A stretch of DNA of 64,000 nt from Xanthomonas dyei (lineage in GTDB: Bacteria > Pseudomonadota > Gammaproteobacteria > Xanthomonadales > Xanthomonadaceae), in the NCBI RefSeq assembly GCF_002939865.1, contig NZ_MDEE01000001.1:310001-374000 (forward strand), read 5' to 3'. Below, one piece after another: positions 17,050 to 25,431 of the stretch (position 1 is its first letter; every line of letters starts with the position of its first letter). The notes below the pieces were generated by a model. It saw only the letters and a list, made by a program, of their open reading frames with translations, was not told the DNA's origin and ran no database searches. Both the position numbers and the translations under genes were made by a program.

Positions 17050-18225
17050 ATGTCCGACATCGTCATCGTTGCTGCCAAACGCACTGCCATCGGCTCGTTT
17101 CTCGGTCAATTCAACGGGGTGCCGGCACCGACGCTTGCCGCCGCCGCCATCCAAGGCGCGCTGGCGCAATCGGGAATCGCACCGGCCGACGTGTCCGAGG
17201 TCATCGTCGGTTGCGTGTTGCCGGCCAATCTTGGCCAGGCGCCGGCGCGCCAGGCGGCCATCGCTGCAGGTATCCCGACATCCACCGGCGCCACCACCAT
17301 CAACAAGGTGTGCGGCTCGGGCATGAAGGCGATCATGTTCGGACACGACCTGATCAAGGCCGGTTCGGCCAGCATCGTGGTGGCCGGCGGCATGGAGTCG
17401 ATGAGCAATGCCCCGCACCTGTTGCCCAATTCGCGCACCGGCAATCGCTATGGCAATTTTCAAGCGGTGGACCACATGGCGTGGGATGGCTTGACCAATC
17501 CCTACGATGGCCAAGCGATGGGCGTGTTCGGCGAAGCCACCGCAGAAAAGTTCGGCTTCAGCCGTGCCGATCAGGATGCCTTCGCCATCGCCTCGGTCGA
17601 GCGCGCGCAGGCTGCGCAGCGCAGCGGCGCCTTTGCCGATGAAATCGTTCCGGTGACCGTGGCCACGCGCAAGGGCGAGATTGTTGTCGACAGCGATGAG
17701 CAGCCGGGCAAATCCGACATCGCAAAGATCCCGACCCTGAAGCCGGCCTTCAAGAAAGATGGCACTGTCACCGCAGCCAGCTCGTCGAGTATTTCCGACG
17801 GTGCGGCAATCACGGTGCTGATGAGCGCCGACGATGCGCAGCGCCGTGGCGTGACGCCGCTGGCGCGCATCGTCGGCCACGTCACCCATTCGCAGGCACC
17901 GGAATGGTTCACCACCGCACCGGTGTCGGCGATCCAGGCGTTGGTCGGCAAAATCGGCTGGCAATTGGACGAGGTGGACCTGTTCGAAATCAACGAAGCC
18001 TTCGCTGTTGTGGCGATGACACCGATCAAGGAACTGGGAATTGCGCACGAGAAGGTCAACGTGCATGGCGGTGCCTGCGCACTGGGTCATCCGATCGGCG
18101 CATCCGGTGCGCGCTTGGTAGTGACATTGGTGAATGCGTTGCGCACGCGCGGCGGCAAGCGCGGAATCGCGACGCTATGCATCGGCGGCGGTGAAGCGAC
18201 AGCCATCGCTATCGAATTGATTTGA
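17050..18225 (+). CDS. Acetyl-CoA C-acetyltransferase / thiolase
   Basis: This 391-residue enzyme has all thiolase marks. The acyl-accepting Cys lies in NKVCGSGMKAI near residue 90. The sequence NEAFAVV is near 318, HGGACALGHPIGASGAR near 347-363, and the second Cys in ATLCIGGGEA near 377-383. It condenses or splits acetyl-CoA and acetoacetyl-CoA, and the 391-aa length is that of biosynthetic AtoB/PhaA enzymes. No other fatty-acid or polyhydroxyalkanoate gene adjoins it. The FadB-like protein of this window lies 32 kb away. Confidence 0.93.
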   Translation: MSDIVIVAAKRTAIGSFLGQFNGVPAPTLAAAAIQGALAQSGIAPADVSEVIVGCVLPANLGQAPARQAAIAAGIPTSTGATTINKVCGSGMKAIMFGHDLIKAGSASIVVAGGMESMSNAPHLLPNSRTGNRYGNFQAVDHMAWDGLTNPYDGQAMGVFGEATAEKFGFSRADQDAFAIASVERAQAAQRSGAFADEIVPVTVATRKGEIVVDSDEQPGKSDIAKIPTLKPAFKKDGTVTAASSSSISDGAAITVLMSADDAQRRGVTPLARIVGHVTHSQAPEWFTTAPVSAIQALVGKIGWQLDEVDLFEINEAFAVVAMTPIKELGIAHEKVNVHGGACALGHPIGASGARLVVTLVNALRTRGGKRGIATLCIGGGEATAIAIELI

Positions 18226-18267
18226 TTGCCATTAACAGCGAATTTGCAAAGCTGAATGCGCATGCGC

Positions 18268-18295
18268 TTGACACTAGTCTTCGGGCCGTCATCAT
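18268..18295 (+). promoter_or_regulatory. Candidate promoter for the first Ala-rich lipoprotein
   Basis: A perfect TTGACA at 18268-18273 is followed after 16 nt by CATCAT at 18290-18295. The gene starts 54 nt further on. The strong -35 fits high expression of the product. Confidence 0.5.
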
Positions 18296-18348
18296 GTCGG
18301 GGGCGCGCAATAGCGCGTTGCCTAATCTAATCGACGAGGATTGAAACA

Positions 18349-18690
18349 ATGACCATCAACAAGCTGCTGATCGCAATGGCTCTGGGCCTGGCCCTGACCG
18401 CTTGCTCGAAGCCGGAACAGGCTCAGGACGCTGCTGCTTCGGCTAACGAAGCTGCAACCGACGCTCAGACCGCTGCTGACCAGGCTGCTGCCTCGGGCTC
18501 GCAGTCGGCTGACGCCGCTCAGGCCGCTGCCAACACCGCCGCTGCTTCGGCCGACACCGCTGCTGACGCTGCCCAGGCTGCTTCCGGCGCCGCGACCGAC
18601 GCTGCTGCCGACCAGGCTGCTGACGCTGCCAAGACGGCTGAAAACACCGCCGAAGCTGCTAAGGACACCGCCGAAGAAGCCAAGAAGTAA
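18349..18690 (+). CDS. Alanine-rich Lpp-like outer-membrane lipoprotein, probably very abundant
   Basis: This is 113 residues. The signal MTINKLLIAMALGLALTAC has the lipobox LTAC (Cys19). The mature part is almost wholly Ala with spaced Asp/Thr/Glu/Gln and ends in Lys-Lys, giving a long amphipathic helix or coiled coil as in OprI/Lpp. The terminal lysine recalls Lpp attachment to peptidoglycan, though this is inferred. Alanine codons are mostly GCT in this gene, while neighbours favour GCC/GCG, a bias seen in highly expressed genes. It has its own promoter (TTGACA) and an excellent terminator just downstream. A second, diverged relative follows. Confidence 0.8.
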   Translation: MTINKLLIAMALGLALTACSKPEQAQDAAASANEAATDAQTAADQAAASGSQSADAAQAAANTAAASADTAADAAQAASGAATDAAADQAADAAKTAENTAEAAKDTAEEAKK

Positions 18691-18717
18691 TCACTTCTTA
18701 GCTCCAAGCGAGTTCGG

Positions 18718-18746
18718 AAAAAGCCGCTGGTTTCCAGCGGCTTTTT
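18718..18746 (+). terminator. Rho-independent terminator
   Basis: AAAAAGCCGCTGG (18718-18730) pairs perfectly with 18734-18746 around TTT, and a T-run follows. It ends the lipoprotein transcript. Confidence 0.93.
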
Positions 18747-18932
18747 CTTTGCCTGTGATTTGACGCGCCGTTTGCGCACAAAGATGGATGCGCCGCGCCG
18801 GTGCGATTCAGACGCGTGGCTTGTCCCAGGCAAGCCTGCCCCACGCAGGTAGCAGGCCGCACCTTGACGCAGAGTGCATCGGCTCCTGCATAAGCTCCGC
18901 TCTCCAACACCGGAACAGGAACAGGACCACTA

Positions 18933-19259
18933 ATGAAGACGATCCGCATGCTGTCGTTGAGCGCTATCGCCGCCCTCACCCTCGCCGCCTGTCAAGGCCC
19001 TGATGCCGAGCAGGCCCGTCGCGATGCCGCGTCCGCCGCCAAGCACGCTGCCGCTGCCACCGAGCAGGCCGCCGACCGCGCCGCAGTACAGGCCAAGGCC
19101 GCCACCGCCGATGCACGCGTAGCCGCACGCGAGATGGCAGCCGACGCCAGTCGCGCGACCGCCAACGCTGCCGATGCTACCGCCGACAAGACCCGCGAGA
19201 TGGCCAACAAAGCTGAGCAGAATGCCGACAAGCACGATGCCGAGCATCCGCAGCACTAA
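18933..19259 (+). CDS. Second Ala-rich helical lipoprotein
   Basis: This is 108 residues. The signal MKTIRMLSLSAIAALTLAAC has a lipobox (Cys20). The mature region is rich in Ala with Arg/Asp/Lys and ends in a charged, His-containing tail (NADKHDAEHPQH). The layout is the same as the protein encoded 240 nt upstream, so the pair probably arose by duplication. This copy is more basic, uses GCC alanine codons and lacks the terminal Lys-Lys. The function is unknown, and an outer-membrane structural or stress lipoprotein is likely. It has its own start region after a terminator, so the two are separate units. Confidence 0.75.
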   Translation: MKTIRMLSLSAIAALTLAACQGPDAEQARRDAASAAKHAAAATEQAADRAAVQAKAATADARVAAREMAADASRATANAADATADKTREMANKAEQNADKHDAEHPQH

Positions 19260-19497
19260 GAACGACGAAAAACCCGCTGCGCTCGCCGGCAGGTGAGCGC
19301 AGCCCATCGCAAGAGTGGCGTTGCCCTATGCGCTTTGGGTGCTAGAGGGCCGGCCAGTCAGCTGCAGCTTGCAATGCACGTCAGCCGCTCTGAACCATGC
19401 ATGTGCTGCGTCCACGCGCAGACAATTTCGTGCTGGCGCACACGTCTTGCGTGGAGATTGATCTCGTTTTGTCGAGCCCGGCACGCTAGCATTCGGC

Positions 19498-21219
19498 ATG
19501 CCCACCTCCTTTACATCGCGGCGCCGCAATCAGTTGGCGCTGGTCTTCTCTGCGCTGATCTTTATCGCCATCGGCATCGGCATCTTTGTCGGCGCGCGCC
19601 GCTCGCTGGCCGATGCGGCGCTGGTTTCGCATACGCATGAAGTGATTGGGCGAGTCGACGAGATCCAGGCACGCTTGCTGGATGCCGAGTCGGCGCAACG
19701 TGGCTTCCTGCTCACCGGCAACGAGGCCTACTTACTGGATTACCAGACCAGTGTGGAACGCCTGCCGATCTTATTGAGCAATCTGCGCAGGTTGATTGTC
19801 GACAATCCTGCGCAAGAGCAGCAGCTGGATCAACTGCAAACCCTGGTGGAGACGCGGCTGCGGCAAATCCAGCACACGCTGGATGTCTATGCACAGGGCG
19901 GCCTGGAACCGGCACGCGCCGGCATCCGGCAAAGCGCGTTCCGCACCACCAGCGCCATCCGCGAGCAGGCGCTGACGATGGTGCAACGCGAGCAGGAACT
20001 GCTGGCGCTGCGCGCCGAAAGTAGCCGGCAAAGCGCCACCTTGTTGCTGACGCTGGCACTGGCCGGCATCCCGTTCGGGCTGCTGGTAGTCGGCGGTGTC
20101 TATGCGCTGCTGATGCGCGAACTGCGGCATCGCGCACAGGCCGAACGCCTTGCCGCAAATGCCAATCGCGAGCTGGGCGATAGCGTCGGTGCATTGCAGC
20201 GCAGTGCCGCCGATCTCACTCTGCTCAGCCGCTACACCGGCCTGCTGCAAAGCTGCATCAGCGCCGAAGAAGCGTTGGTGGTGACCAGCCGTACCCTGGC
20301 CAGCCTGCTGCCGGGCATTGCCGGCAGCGTGTACCTGCTGCGCGCCTCGCAGGATCGCGCCGAGGCGATCAGCCACTGGGGCGAGCCGCTGGTACAAAGC
20401 GCACCGCATCTGTTGCCGGAAGAATGCTGGGCATTGCGCCGCGGCCAGCCGCACATCATCGAAGACCTCGCGCGGGATGCGCCGTGCGCGCATATCGATA
20501 CGCCGGACACCCAGGCACCGATCACCACCGCGTGCCTGCCGATGTCGGCGCAGGGCACACAGCTGGGCTTTCTGTTTCTGTCCTCGCCTGGTCCGGGTCC
20601 GATGCCGCGCCTGGAAATCGCCGAGGCAGCGGCAGAGCAATTGTCGTTGGCGTTGAGCAATCTGCGCCTGCGCGAGTCGCTACGCCGCCAGTCGATCCGC
20701 GATGCGCTGACCGGACTGTACAACCGCCGCTATCTGGAAGAATCGCTGAGTCACGAGCTGGCGCGTTGCGCGCGGCGCGGCCTGCCGTTGTCGGTGCTGA
20801 TGCTGGACGTGGACCACTTCAAGCAGTTCAACGATAGCCAGGGCCATGCCGGTGGCGACCTGCTGCTGGCGGCGGTCGGCGACCTGTTGTTGACCCGGTT
20901 GCGCGCCGAGGACGTGGCTTGCCGCTATGGCGGCGAAGAATTCACCGTGATCCTGCCCGAGGCCGATGGCGAGGAAGCCGTGCGCGTGGCCGAGGAGATC
21001 CGCGGCCATATCGCGGCGCTGGCGGTCAGCGATGGCCAGCGCGCATTGCCGCGCGTCACCGCCTCGATCGGCGTGGCCAGCTTTCCGGCCGATGGCGAGC
21101 TTGGCGCGAGCCTGATCCAGAAAGCCGACGCAGCGCTGTACGCAGCCAAGCATCGCGGGCGTAACCGGGTCGAGCGTCATGGCGGTGACGCACCGCTCGG
21201 GACCGACGTCGGGGCTTGA
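19498..21219 (+). CDS. Membrane diguanylate cyclase with CHASE3-like, GAF and GGDEF domains
   Basis: This 573-residue inner-membrane sensor makes cyclic di-GMP. TM1 lies near residues 14-33. A CHASE3-like four-helix periplasmic domain (VDEIQARLLDAESAQRGFL, YLLDYQ) leads to TM2 near 180-203. A GAF-like domain spans about 245-400, and the C-terminal GGDEF domain carries LTGLYNRRYLEE and an active GGEEF. The inhibitory I-site RAED lies just before VACRYGGEEF, so product inhibition is expected. The CHASE3 ligand is unknown. It lies upstream of a bactofilin gene, with a 97-nt gap. Confidence 0.92.
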   Translation: MPTSFTSRRRNQLALVFSALIFIAIGIGIFVGARRSLADAALVSHTHEVIGRVDEIQARLLDAESAQRGFLLTGNEAYLLDYQTSVERLPILLSNLRRLIVDNPAQEQQLDQLQTLVETRLRQIQHTLDVYAQGGLEPARAGIRQSAFRTTSAIREQALTMVQREQELLALRAESSRQSATLLLTLALAGIPFGLLVVGGVYALLMRELRHRAQAERLAANANRELGDSVGALQRSAADLTLLSRYTGLLQSCISAEEALVVTSRTLASLLPGIAGSVYLLRASQDRAEAISHWGEPLVQSAPHLLPEECWALRRGQPHIIEDLARDAPCAHIDTPDTQAPITTACLPMSAQGTQLGFLFLSSPGPGPMPRLEIAEAAAEQLSLALSNLRLRESLRRQSIRDALTGLYNRRYLEESLSHELARCARRGLPLSVLMLDVDHFKQFNDSQGHAGGDLLLAAVGDLLLTRLRAEDVACRYGGEEFTVILPEADGEEAVRVAEEIRGHIAALAVSDGQRALPRVTASIGVASFPADGELGASLIQKADAALYAAKHRGRNRVERHGGDAPLGTDVGA

Positions 21220-21316
21220 GCAGGCACGTTGTCGATCCAGGATTGTGCAATTCGTCACACAAAAGATCGATTGACGCAGCGATAGTCGGCCTTGACCCCC
21301 GAAGCGAGGCAATCCG

Positions 21317-21877
21317 ATGTCGATGTGGCGCGATCAAGGTCCCAACAAGAAAGACGGCGTTCCCGCAGCGCCGGATGCTCCTGCCGCCGATGGGCGGCTG
21401 TTCAATGCCGACGCCAGCCCTGCCCCGCCGGTACCGGCGGCCACCGCCACGCCCAGCGTCGTCCCCACCGCCGCGCCGCCGCAGCGCCAGAGCGAGGCCA
21501 AGGAATCGCTGATCGCCGCCGACATCAGCATCGAAGGCAAGATCGAAGGTGCCGGCCACGTGCGCCTGGCCGGCCGCTTCAAGGGCGACGTCAACGTCAA
21601 GGGCGATCTGACCATCGAACGCGGCGCCAAGCTCAATGGCGGCGTGCGTGCCAACAAGGTCATCATCGCCGGCGAGCTGGAAGGCAATATCGAATCGGCG
21701 GCACAGGTGGAACTGCAGACCTCCGGCGTGCTGGTGGGAGACGTCAAGGCCGGCAGCCTCACCGTGGCCTCGGGCGCCCGTATGCGCGGCCAGGCCGACT
21801 TCGGCTGGGGCGAGGACACCGGCAAGCCGGCAAGCGCCAGCAAGGCGACTGTTGGCGGCGATAACGACGCCACATGA
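21317..21877 (+). CDS. Bactofilin (polymer-forming cytoskeletal protein)
   Basis: This is 186 residues. A Pro/Ala-rich disordered head (about 1-60) precedes the bactofilin domain (about 63-160) of repeated short strands: SIEGKIEGAGHVRLAGRFKGDV, LTIERGAKLNGGVRANKVII, GNIESAAQVELQTSGVLVGDV. A disordered tail follows. Bactofilins self-assemble into filaments without nucleotide and scaffold wall or polar structures at the membrane. The stop overlaps the start of the next gene (ATGA), so the zinc-ribbon protein is translationally coupled and probably a functional partner. The diguanylate cyclase upstream is a looser neighbour. Confidence 0.92.
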   Translation: MSMWRDQGPNKKDGVPAAPDAPAADGRLFNADASPAPPVPAATATPSVVPTAAPPQRQSEAKESLIAADISIEGKIEGAGHVRLAGRFKGDVNVKGDLTIERGAKLNGGVRANKVIIAGELEGNIESAAQVELQTSGVLVGDVKAGSLTVASGARMRGQADFGWGEDTGKPASASKATVGGDNDAT

Positions 21878-22239
21878 GTGCACCCCGCCCGGGCACGCCC
21901 GGAGCCACGCGCAGCTGTCCGCATTGCAAGGCGACGATCCTGGAAAGCGCCATTATCTGCCCTGCCTGCAAGCACCATCTGCGCTTCGACTCGGCGGCTG
22001 CGCAACACGCGCAGCCGGCGCCCATCGTGCCGTTGAAGGTCGACGGCACCATCCGTCATCCCGCCGACGGCGATCCGTGGGAATACACCGTGGTGGTGGT
22101 GGTGCGTAACGGCAAGGGCGAGGAGATTCGCCGCCACGTGGTCGATGTGGGCGCGATGCACGCTGGCGAAGAACGCGGATTTACGCTGGCTGTGGAAGCA
22201 AGCGCGGTGCGCGGATCGGGGCGGCGAACACGGCATTAG
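21874..22239 (+). CDS. Zinc-ribbon protein coupled to bactofilin
   Basis: This is 121 residues. An N-terminal zinc ribbon (CPHC near 15-18 and CPAC near 29-32, in a typical 'ILESAIICPACKHHLRF' context) is followed by a beta-rich domain (DGDPWEYTVVVVVRNGKGEEIRR, GAMHAGEERGFTLAVEA) that resembles a small immunoglobulin-like or binding fold. It has no signal peptide or membrane helix. Function unknown. The 4-nt overlap with the bactofilin gene suggests the two work together. Confidence 0.8.
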   Translation: MSAPRPGTPGATRSCPHCKATILESAIICPACKHHLRFDSAAAQHAQPAPIVPLKVDGTIRHPADGDPWEYTVVVVVRNGKGEEIRRHVVDVGAMHAGEERGFTLAVEASAVRGSGRRTRH

Positions 22240-22407
22240 CGCGCTGGGTGCGGCATCGCCGCTGTGGAATCAGACTGGCGCAGCGGCAGCGCAGTTTTCG
22301 CAACGCCAGTGACGCTGAGCACAACAGCGTCCCTGGTAAAACCGCGTATCGCTTCGCCATTGCGCGCCGACGCAGGCCGACGATCGGCATCGCACTCCAA
22401 AGCTTGC

Positions 22408-22470
22408 AGCGGCTAACAACACCTAGCGAGCAATCGTCAGGCGAGTGTAGGCGGCGCACTCAGAACCGGA
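22408..22470 (+). repeat. 62-bp dispersed intergenic repeat, copy B
   Basis: It runs from AGCGGCTAACAACACC to CGCACTCAGAACCGGA in the spacer before the repair operon. It is the best-preserved copy, with near-identity to copy C (28671-28728, opposite strand). Confidence 0.75.
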
Positions 22471-22583
22471 GCGTACGCGCGATGGATGTCGATTCCGAAC
22501 ACCCGCCGCAGCCGCATGGTCGCAACGATGCGCGCCATTCCCATTCTCAGGATCTGCACACCGGCTTGGCCAGAGTTGCGGGC

Positions 22584-23600
22584 ATGCGCAACGGCAACGA
22601 CACGAACACACGCGGCGATCTGGTGGTGCTTGGCCCCGAGGGGCTGTATTGCCCGCAGGGCGACTTTCATATCGACCCCTGGCGACCGGTGCCGCGTGCG
22701 GTGATCACGCATGGCCACGGCGATCACGCGCGTGGCGGCATGGGCGAATACCACTGCACGCGCGACAGTCTGCCGATCCTGCAATGGCGGCTCGGCGAGC
22801 AGGTCTATCACACGCATGCCAATGGCGAAGCATTTACGTTGGGACACGCGCGCGTGTCGCTGCATCCGGCCGGACATGTGCTGGGCTCGGCGCAGGTGCG
22901 TATCGAAGTGGATGGCGAGGTCTGGGTGGCATCCGGCGATTACAAGCGCCAGCACGACCCCACCTGCACGCCGTTCGAAGTGGTGCCGTGCGACACCTTC
23001 ATCACCGAAGCGACCTTTGGGCTGCCGGTGTATCGCTGGCCGGAGACATCCGATGTGGCGGCCGATATCGTCGCCTGGCGGCGCGAATGCGCCGAGCGCG
23101 GCGAGGCCGCTATTCTGTATTGCTACGCCTTGGGCAAGGCGCAGCGGGTGCTGGCCGAATTGCGCGCCTGGGACACGCAGCCCGCGCTGTTGCACGGTGC
23201 GATTGCGGCCGGGGTGGAGGTGTATCGCCAAGCTGGCATCGCGATGCTTGACACCCAACCGGTCAGCGAGCATGCGCGCGGCGCCGACTATGCCGGCCAA
23301 CTGGTGCTGGCGCCGCCGTCGGCGGCGGGTAGCCCCTGGATTCGCCGCTTCCGGCATGCGCAACAGGGATTCGCCTCGGGCTGGATGCGCATTCGCGGCA
23401 ATCGGCGTCGGCGCAATTACGACCGCGGCTTTGTGGTGTCCGATCATGCGGACTGGCCGGATCTGCTGCGCACCATCGAAGACACCGGTGCGCGCCGGGT
23501 GATCGCCACCCACGGCAATACCGATGCGTTGATCCAGCACCTGCGCGAGCGCGGCGTTGCGGCGGAAGCCTTCCGCACCGATTTTGGAGCCGAAGAATGA
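22584..23600 (+). CDS. Ligase-associated DNA damage response exonuclease (MBL/beta-CASP fold)
   Basis: This is 338 residues. The metallo-beta-lactamase metal site HGHGDH lies at about 43-48, then HPAGHVLGSAQ, SGDYKRQ and a closing SDHADW near 290. It belongs to the SNM1/Artemis-like nucleases always found with the ATP-dependent ligase and Lhr-type helicase below. It is expected to trim DNA ends. ATG 22584 places the start just before the conserved GDLVVLGPEGLYCP. An alternative ATG at 22482 would add 34 unconserved residues and start next to the intergenic repeat. A 226-nt gap separates it from the ligase, and the function is inferred from the family. Confidence 0.9.
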   Translation: MRNGNDTNTRGDLVVLGPEGLYCPQGDFHIDPWRPVPRAVITHGHGDHARGGMGEYHCTRDSLPILQWRLGEQVYHTHANGEAFTLGHARVSLHPAGHVLGSAQVRIEVDGEVWVASGDYKRQHDPTCTPFEVVPCDTFITEATFGLPVYRWPETSDVAADIVAWRRECAERGEAAILYCYALGKAQRVLAELRAWDTQPALLHGAIAAGVEVYRQAGIAMLDTQPVSEHARGADYAGQLVLAPPSAAGSPWIRRFRHAQQGFASGWMRIRGNRRRRNYDRGFVVSDHADWPDLLRTIEDTGARRVIATHGNTDALIQHLRERGVAAEAFRTDFGAEE

Positions 23601-23826
23601 ACCCGCTCGCCGTCTGCAGTAATGCACGCGCGCATGCGCGTCTGCGCTTGAGTGGCGCACTGGCGTTTGGCCGACACGCATTGGTCTGTCGCGTGCATCG
23701 CAGCGCGCCGGCCGCGTCAATCGGCCCACTCCGCCTGCAGCGCCGCGTGCGCATGTCAGGCGCATGTACTCGCCGTGCGCTGGAGCTATGCGCTGCAACT
23801 TCCGATACAACGCCACAGGCGCGGCC

Positions 23827-25431
23827 GTGAAGCGTTTTGCCGCGTTGTACCGCACCCTCGACCGTAGTACCGGCACGCTCGACAAGCGCGCTGCGCTGGT
23901 GGCTTATTTTCGCCAAGCGCCAGCGCTGGACGCGGCCTGGGCGCTGTATCTGCTGGCCGGCGGCAAGGTCGCCGGCGCACGCATGCGCATCGCCAGCAGC
24001 GGCGAGCTGCGCGAGTGGATCACCGACACCGCCGGCATTGCCGATTGGTTGGTCGCCGACAGCTACGACCATGTCGGCGATCTGGCCGAAACGCTGGCGT
24101 TGTTGCTCGACGACCCGATCATCGAAGCACCGGATCTGCCGCTGGCGGAATGGATCGAACAGCGCTTGCTGCCGGTCGCCAACCAAGACGTTGCGCTGCG
24201 CAAGGCATGCATCGTGCAGGCCTGGCGCAGCCTGGCCTTCGATGAGCGGCTGGTGTTCAACAAACTGTTGACCGGCGCATTGCGCGTGGGCGTTTCGCAG
24301 CGGCTAGTGCAACAAGCGCTGGCCGAACTATCGGGCGTGGACATCGCACGCATCGCCCAGCGCATGCTCGGTAATTGGCGACCGCACCCGACCTATCTTG
24401 CCGATTTGCTGACCAGCGAAGAACTGCCGGGCGATCGTCAGCAGCCCTATCCGTTCTTTCTCGCCTCGCCGCTCGACGCCGAGGTCGACACACTGGGCGC
24501 CATTGACGACTGGCTGCTGGAATGGAAATGGGACGGCATCCGCCTGCAGCTGATCCGGCGCGCCGGCGACGCGGCGCTGTGGTCGCGCGGCGAAGAACGC
24601 CTGGATGGCCGTTTCCCGGAAATCGAACACGCCGCAATGCAGTTGCCCGACGGCACGGTCATCGACGGCGAGCTGCTGGCCTGGCAACCGGAGCAGCCGT
24701 TACCGATGCCGTTCACCGCCTTGCAGACGCGCATCCAGCGGCTCAAGCCCGGCGCCAAGACATTGGCGGCCGCGCCTGCGCGCGTGGTGGCCTACGACTT
24801 GCTCGAACTGGACGGCGTGGATCTGCGCGAGCGCCCGTTGCACGCGCGGCGTGCGCTGCTGGAGGGCGTGCTCACCGCGCTCGACGATCCGCGCATCGTC
24901 GCCTCACCACGGGTGCAAGCCGGCGATTGGCACGCCGCCGCACAGCTGCGCGTACAAGCACGCGAACGCGGCGTGGAAGGGCTGATGCTCAAGCGCGCCA
25001 ACTCGGTGTATCAGGCCGGCCGCCGACGTGGCGACTGGTGGAAATGGAAGATCGACCCGCTCACTATCGATGCAGTGCTGCTGTATGCGCAGGCCGGCCA
25101 TGGCCGCCGCAGCACGCTGTATACCGACTACACCTTCGGGCTGTGGCACGAGGGGCAACTGGTGCCGATCGCCAAGGCGTATTCGGGCCTGGACGATGCC
25201 GAGATCCTGCAGCTGGACCGCTGGATTCGCGCCAACACCACCGAGCGTTTCGGTCCGGTGCGCGCGGTCAGCCCGCAGCATGTGTTCGAGCTGGGCTTTG
25301 AAGCGGTCAACCGCAGCGCGCGGCACAAATCCGGCATTGCGGTGCGGTTTCCGCGCATCCTGCGCTGGCGGCACGACAAGCCGTTTGCCGAGGCCGATCA
25401 CCTGAGCAGTCTGCAGGCATTGGCGCGGTGA
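23827..25431 (+). CDS. ATP-dependent DNA ligase of the repair operon
   Basis: This is 534 residues from GTG 23827 (MKRFAALYRTLDRSTG). A helical DNA-binding N-terminal domain (about 1-200) precedes the nucleotidyltransferase domain. The adenylated lysine is K234 in EWKWDGIR, followed by SRGEERLDGRFPE, DGELLAW and KWKIDPLT-type motifs, then an OB domain ending in the Arg/Lys-rich VRFPRILRWRHDK. It seals nicks with ATP, separate from the NAD+ ligase LigA. The helicase start overlaps its stop (GTGA). No NHEJ Ku gene is near, so it belongs to the Lhr-associated ligases rather than the LigD pathway. Confidence 0.93.
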   Translation: MKRFAALYRTLDRSTGTLDKRAALVAYFRQAPALDAAWALYLLAGGKVAGARMRIASSGELREWITDTAGIADWLVADSYDHVGDLAETLALLLDDPIIEAPDLPLAEWIEQRLLPVANQDVALRKACIVQAWRSLAFDERLVFNKLLTGALRVGVSQRLVQQALAELSGVDIARIAQRMLGNWRPHPTYLADLLTSEELPGDRQQPYPFFLASPLDAEVDTLGAIDDWLLEWKWDGIRLQLIRRAGDAALWSRGEERLDGRFPEIEHAAMQLPDGTVIDGELLAWQPEQPLPMPFTALQTRIQRLKPGAKTLAAAPARVVAYDLLELDGVDLRERPLHARRALLEGVLTALDDPRIVASPRVQAGDWHAAAQLRVQARERGVEGLMLKRANSVYQAGRRRGDWWKWKIDPLTIDAVLLYAQAGHGRRSTLYTDYTFGLWHEGQLVPIAKAYSGLDDAEILQLDRWIRANTTERFGPVRAVSPQHVFELGFEAVNRSARHKSGIAVRFPRILRWRHDKPFAEADHLSSLQALAR

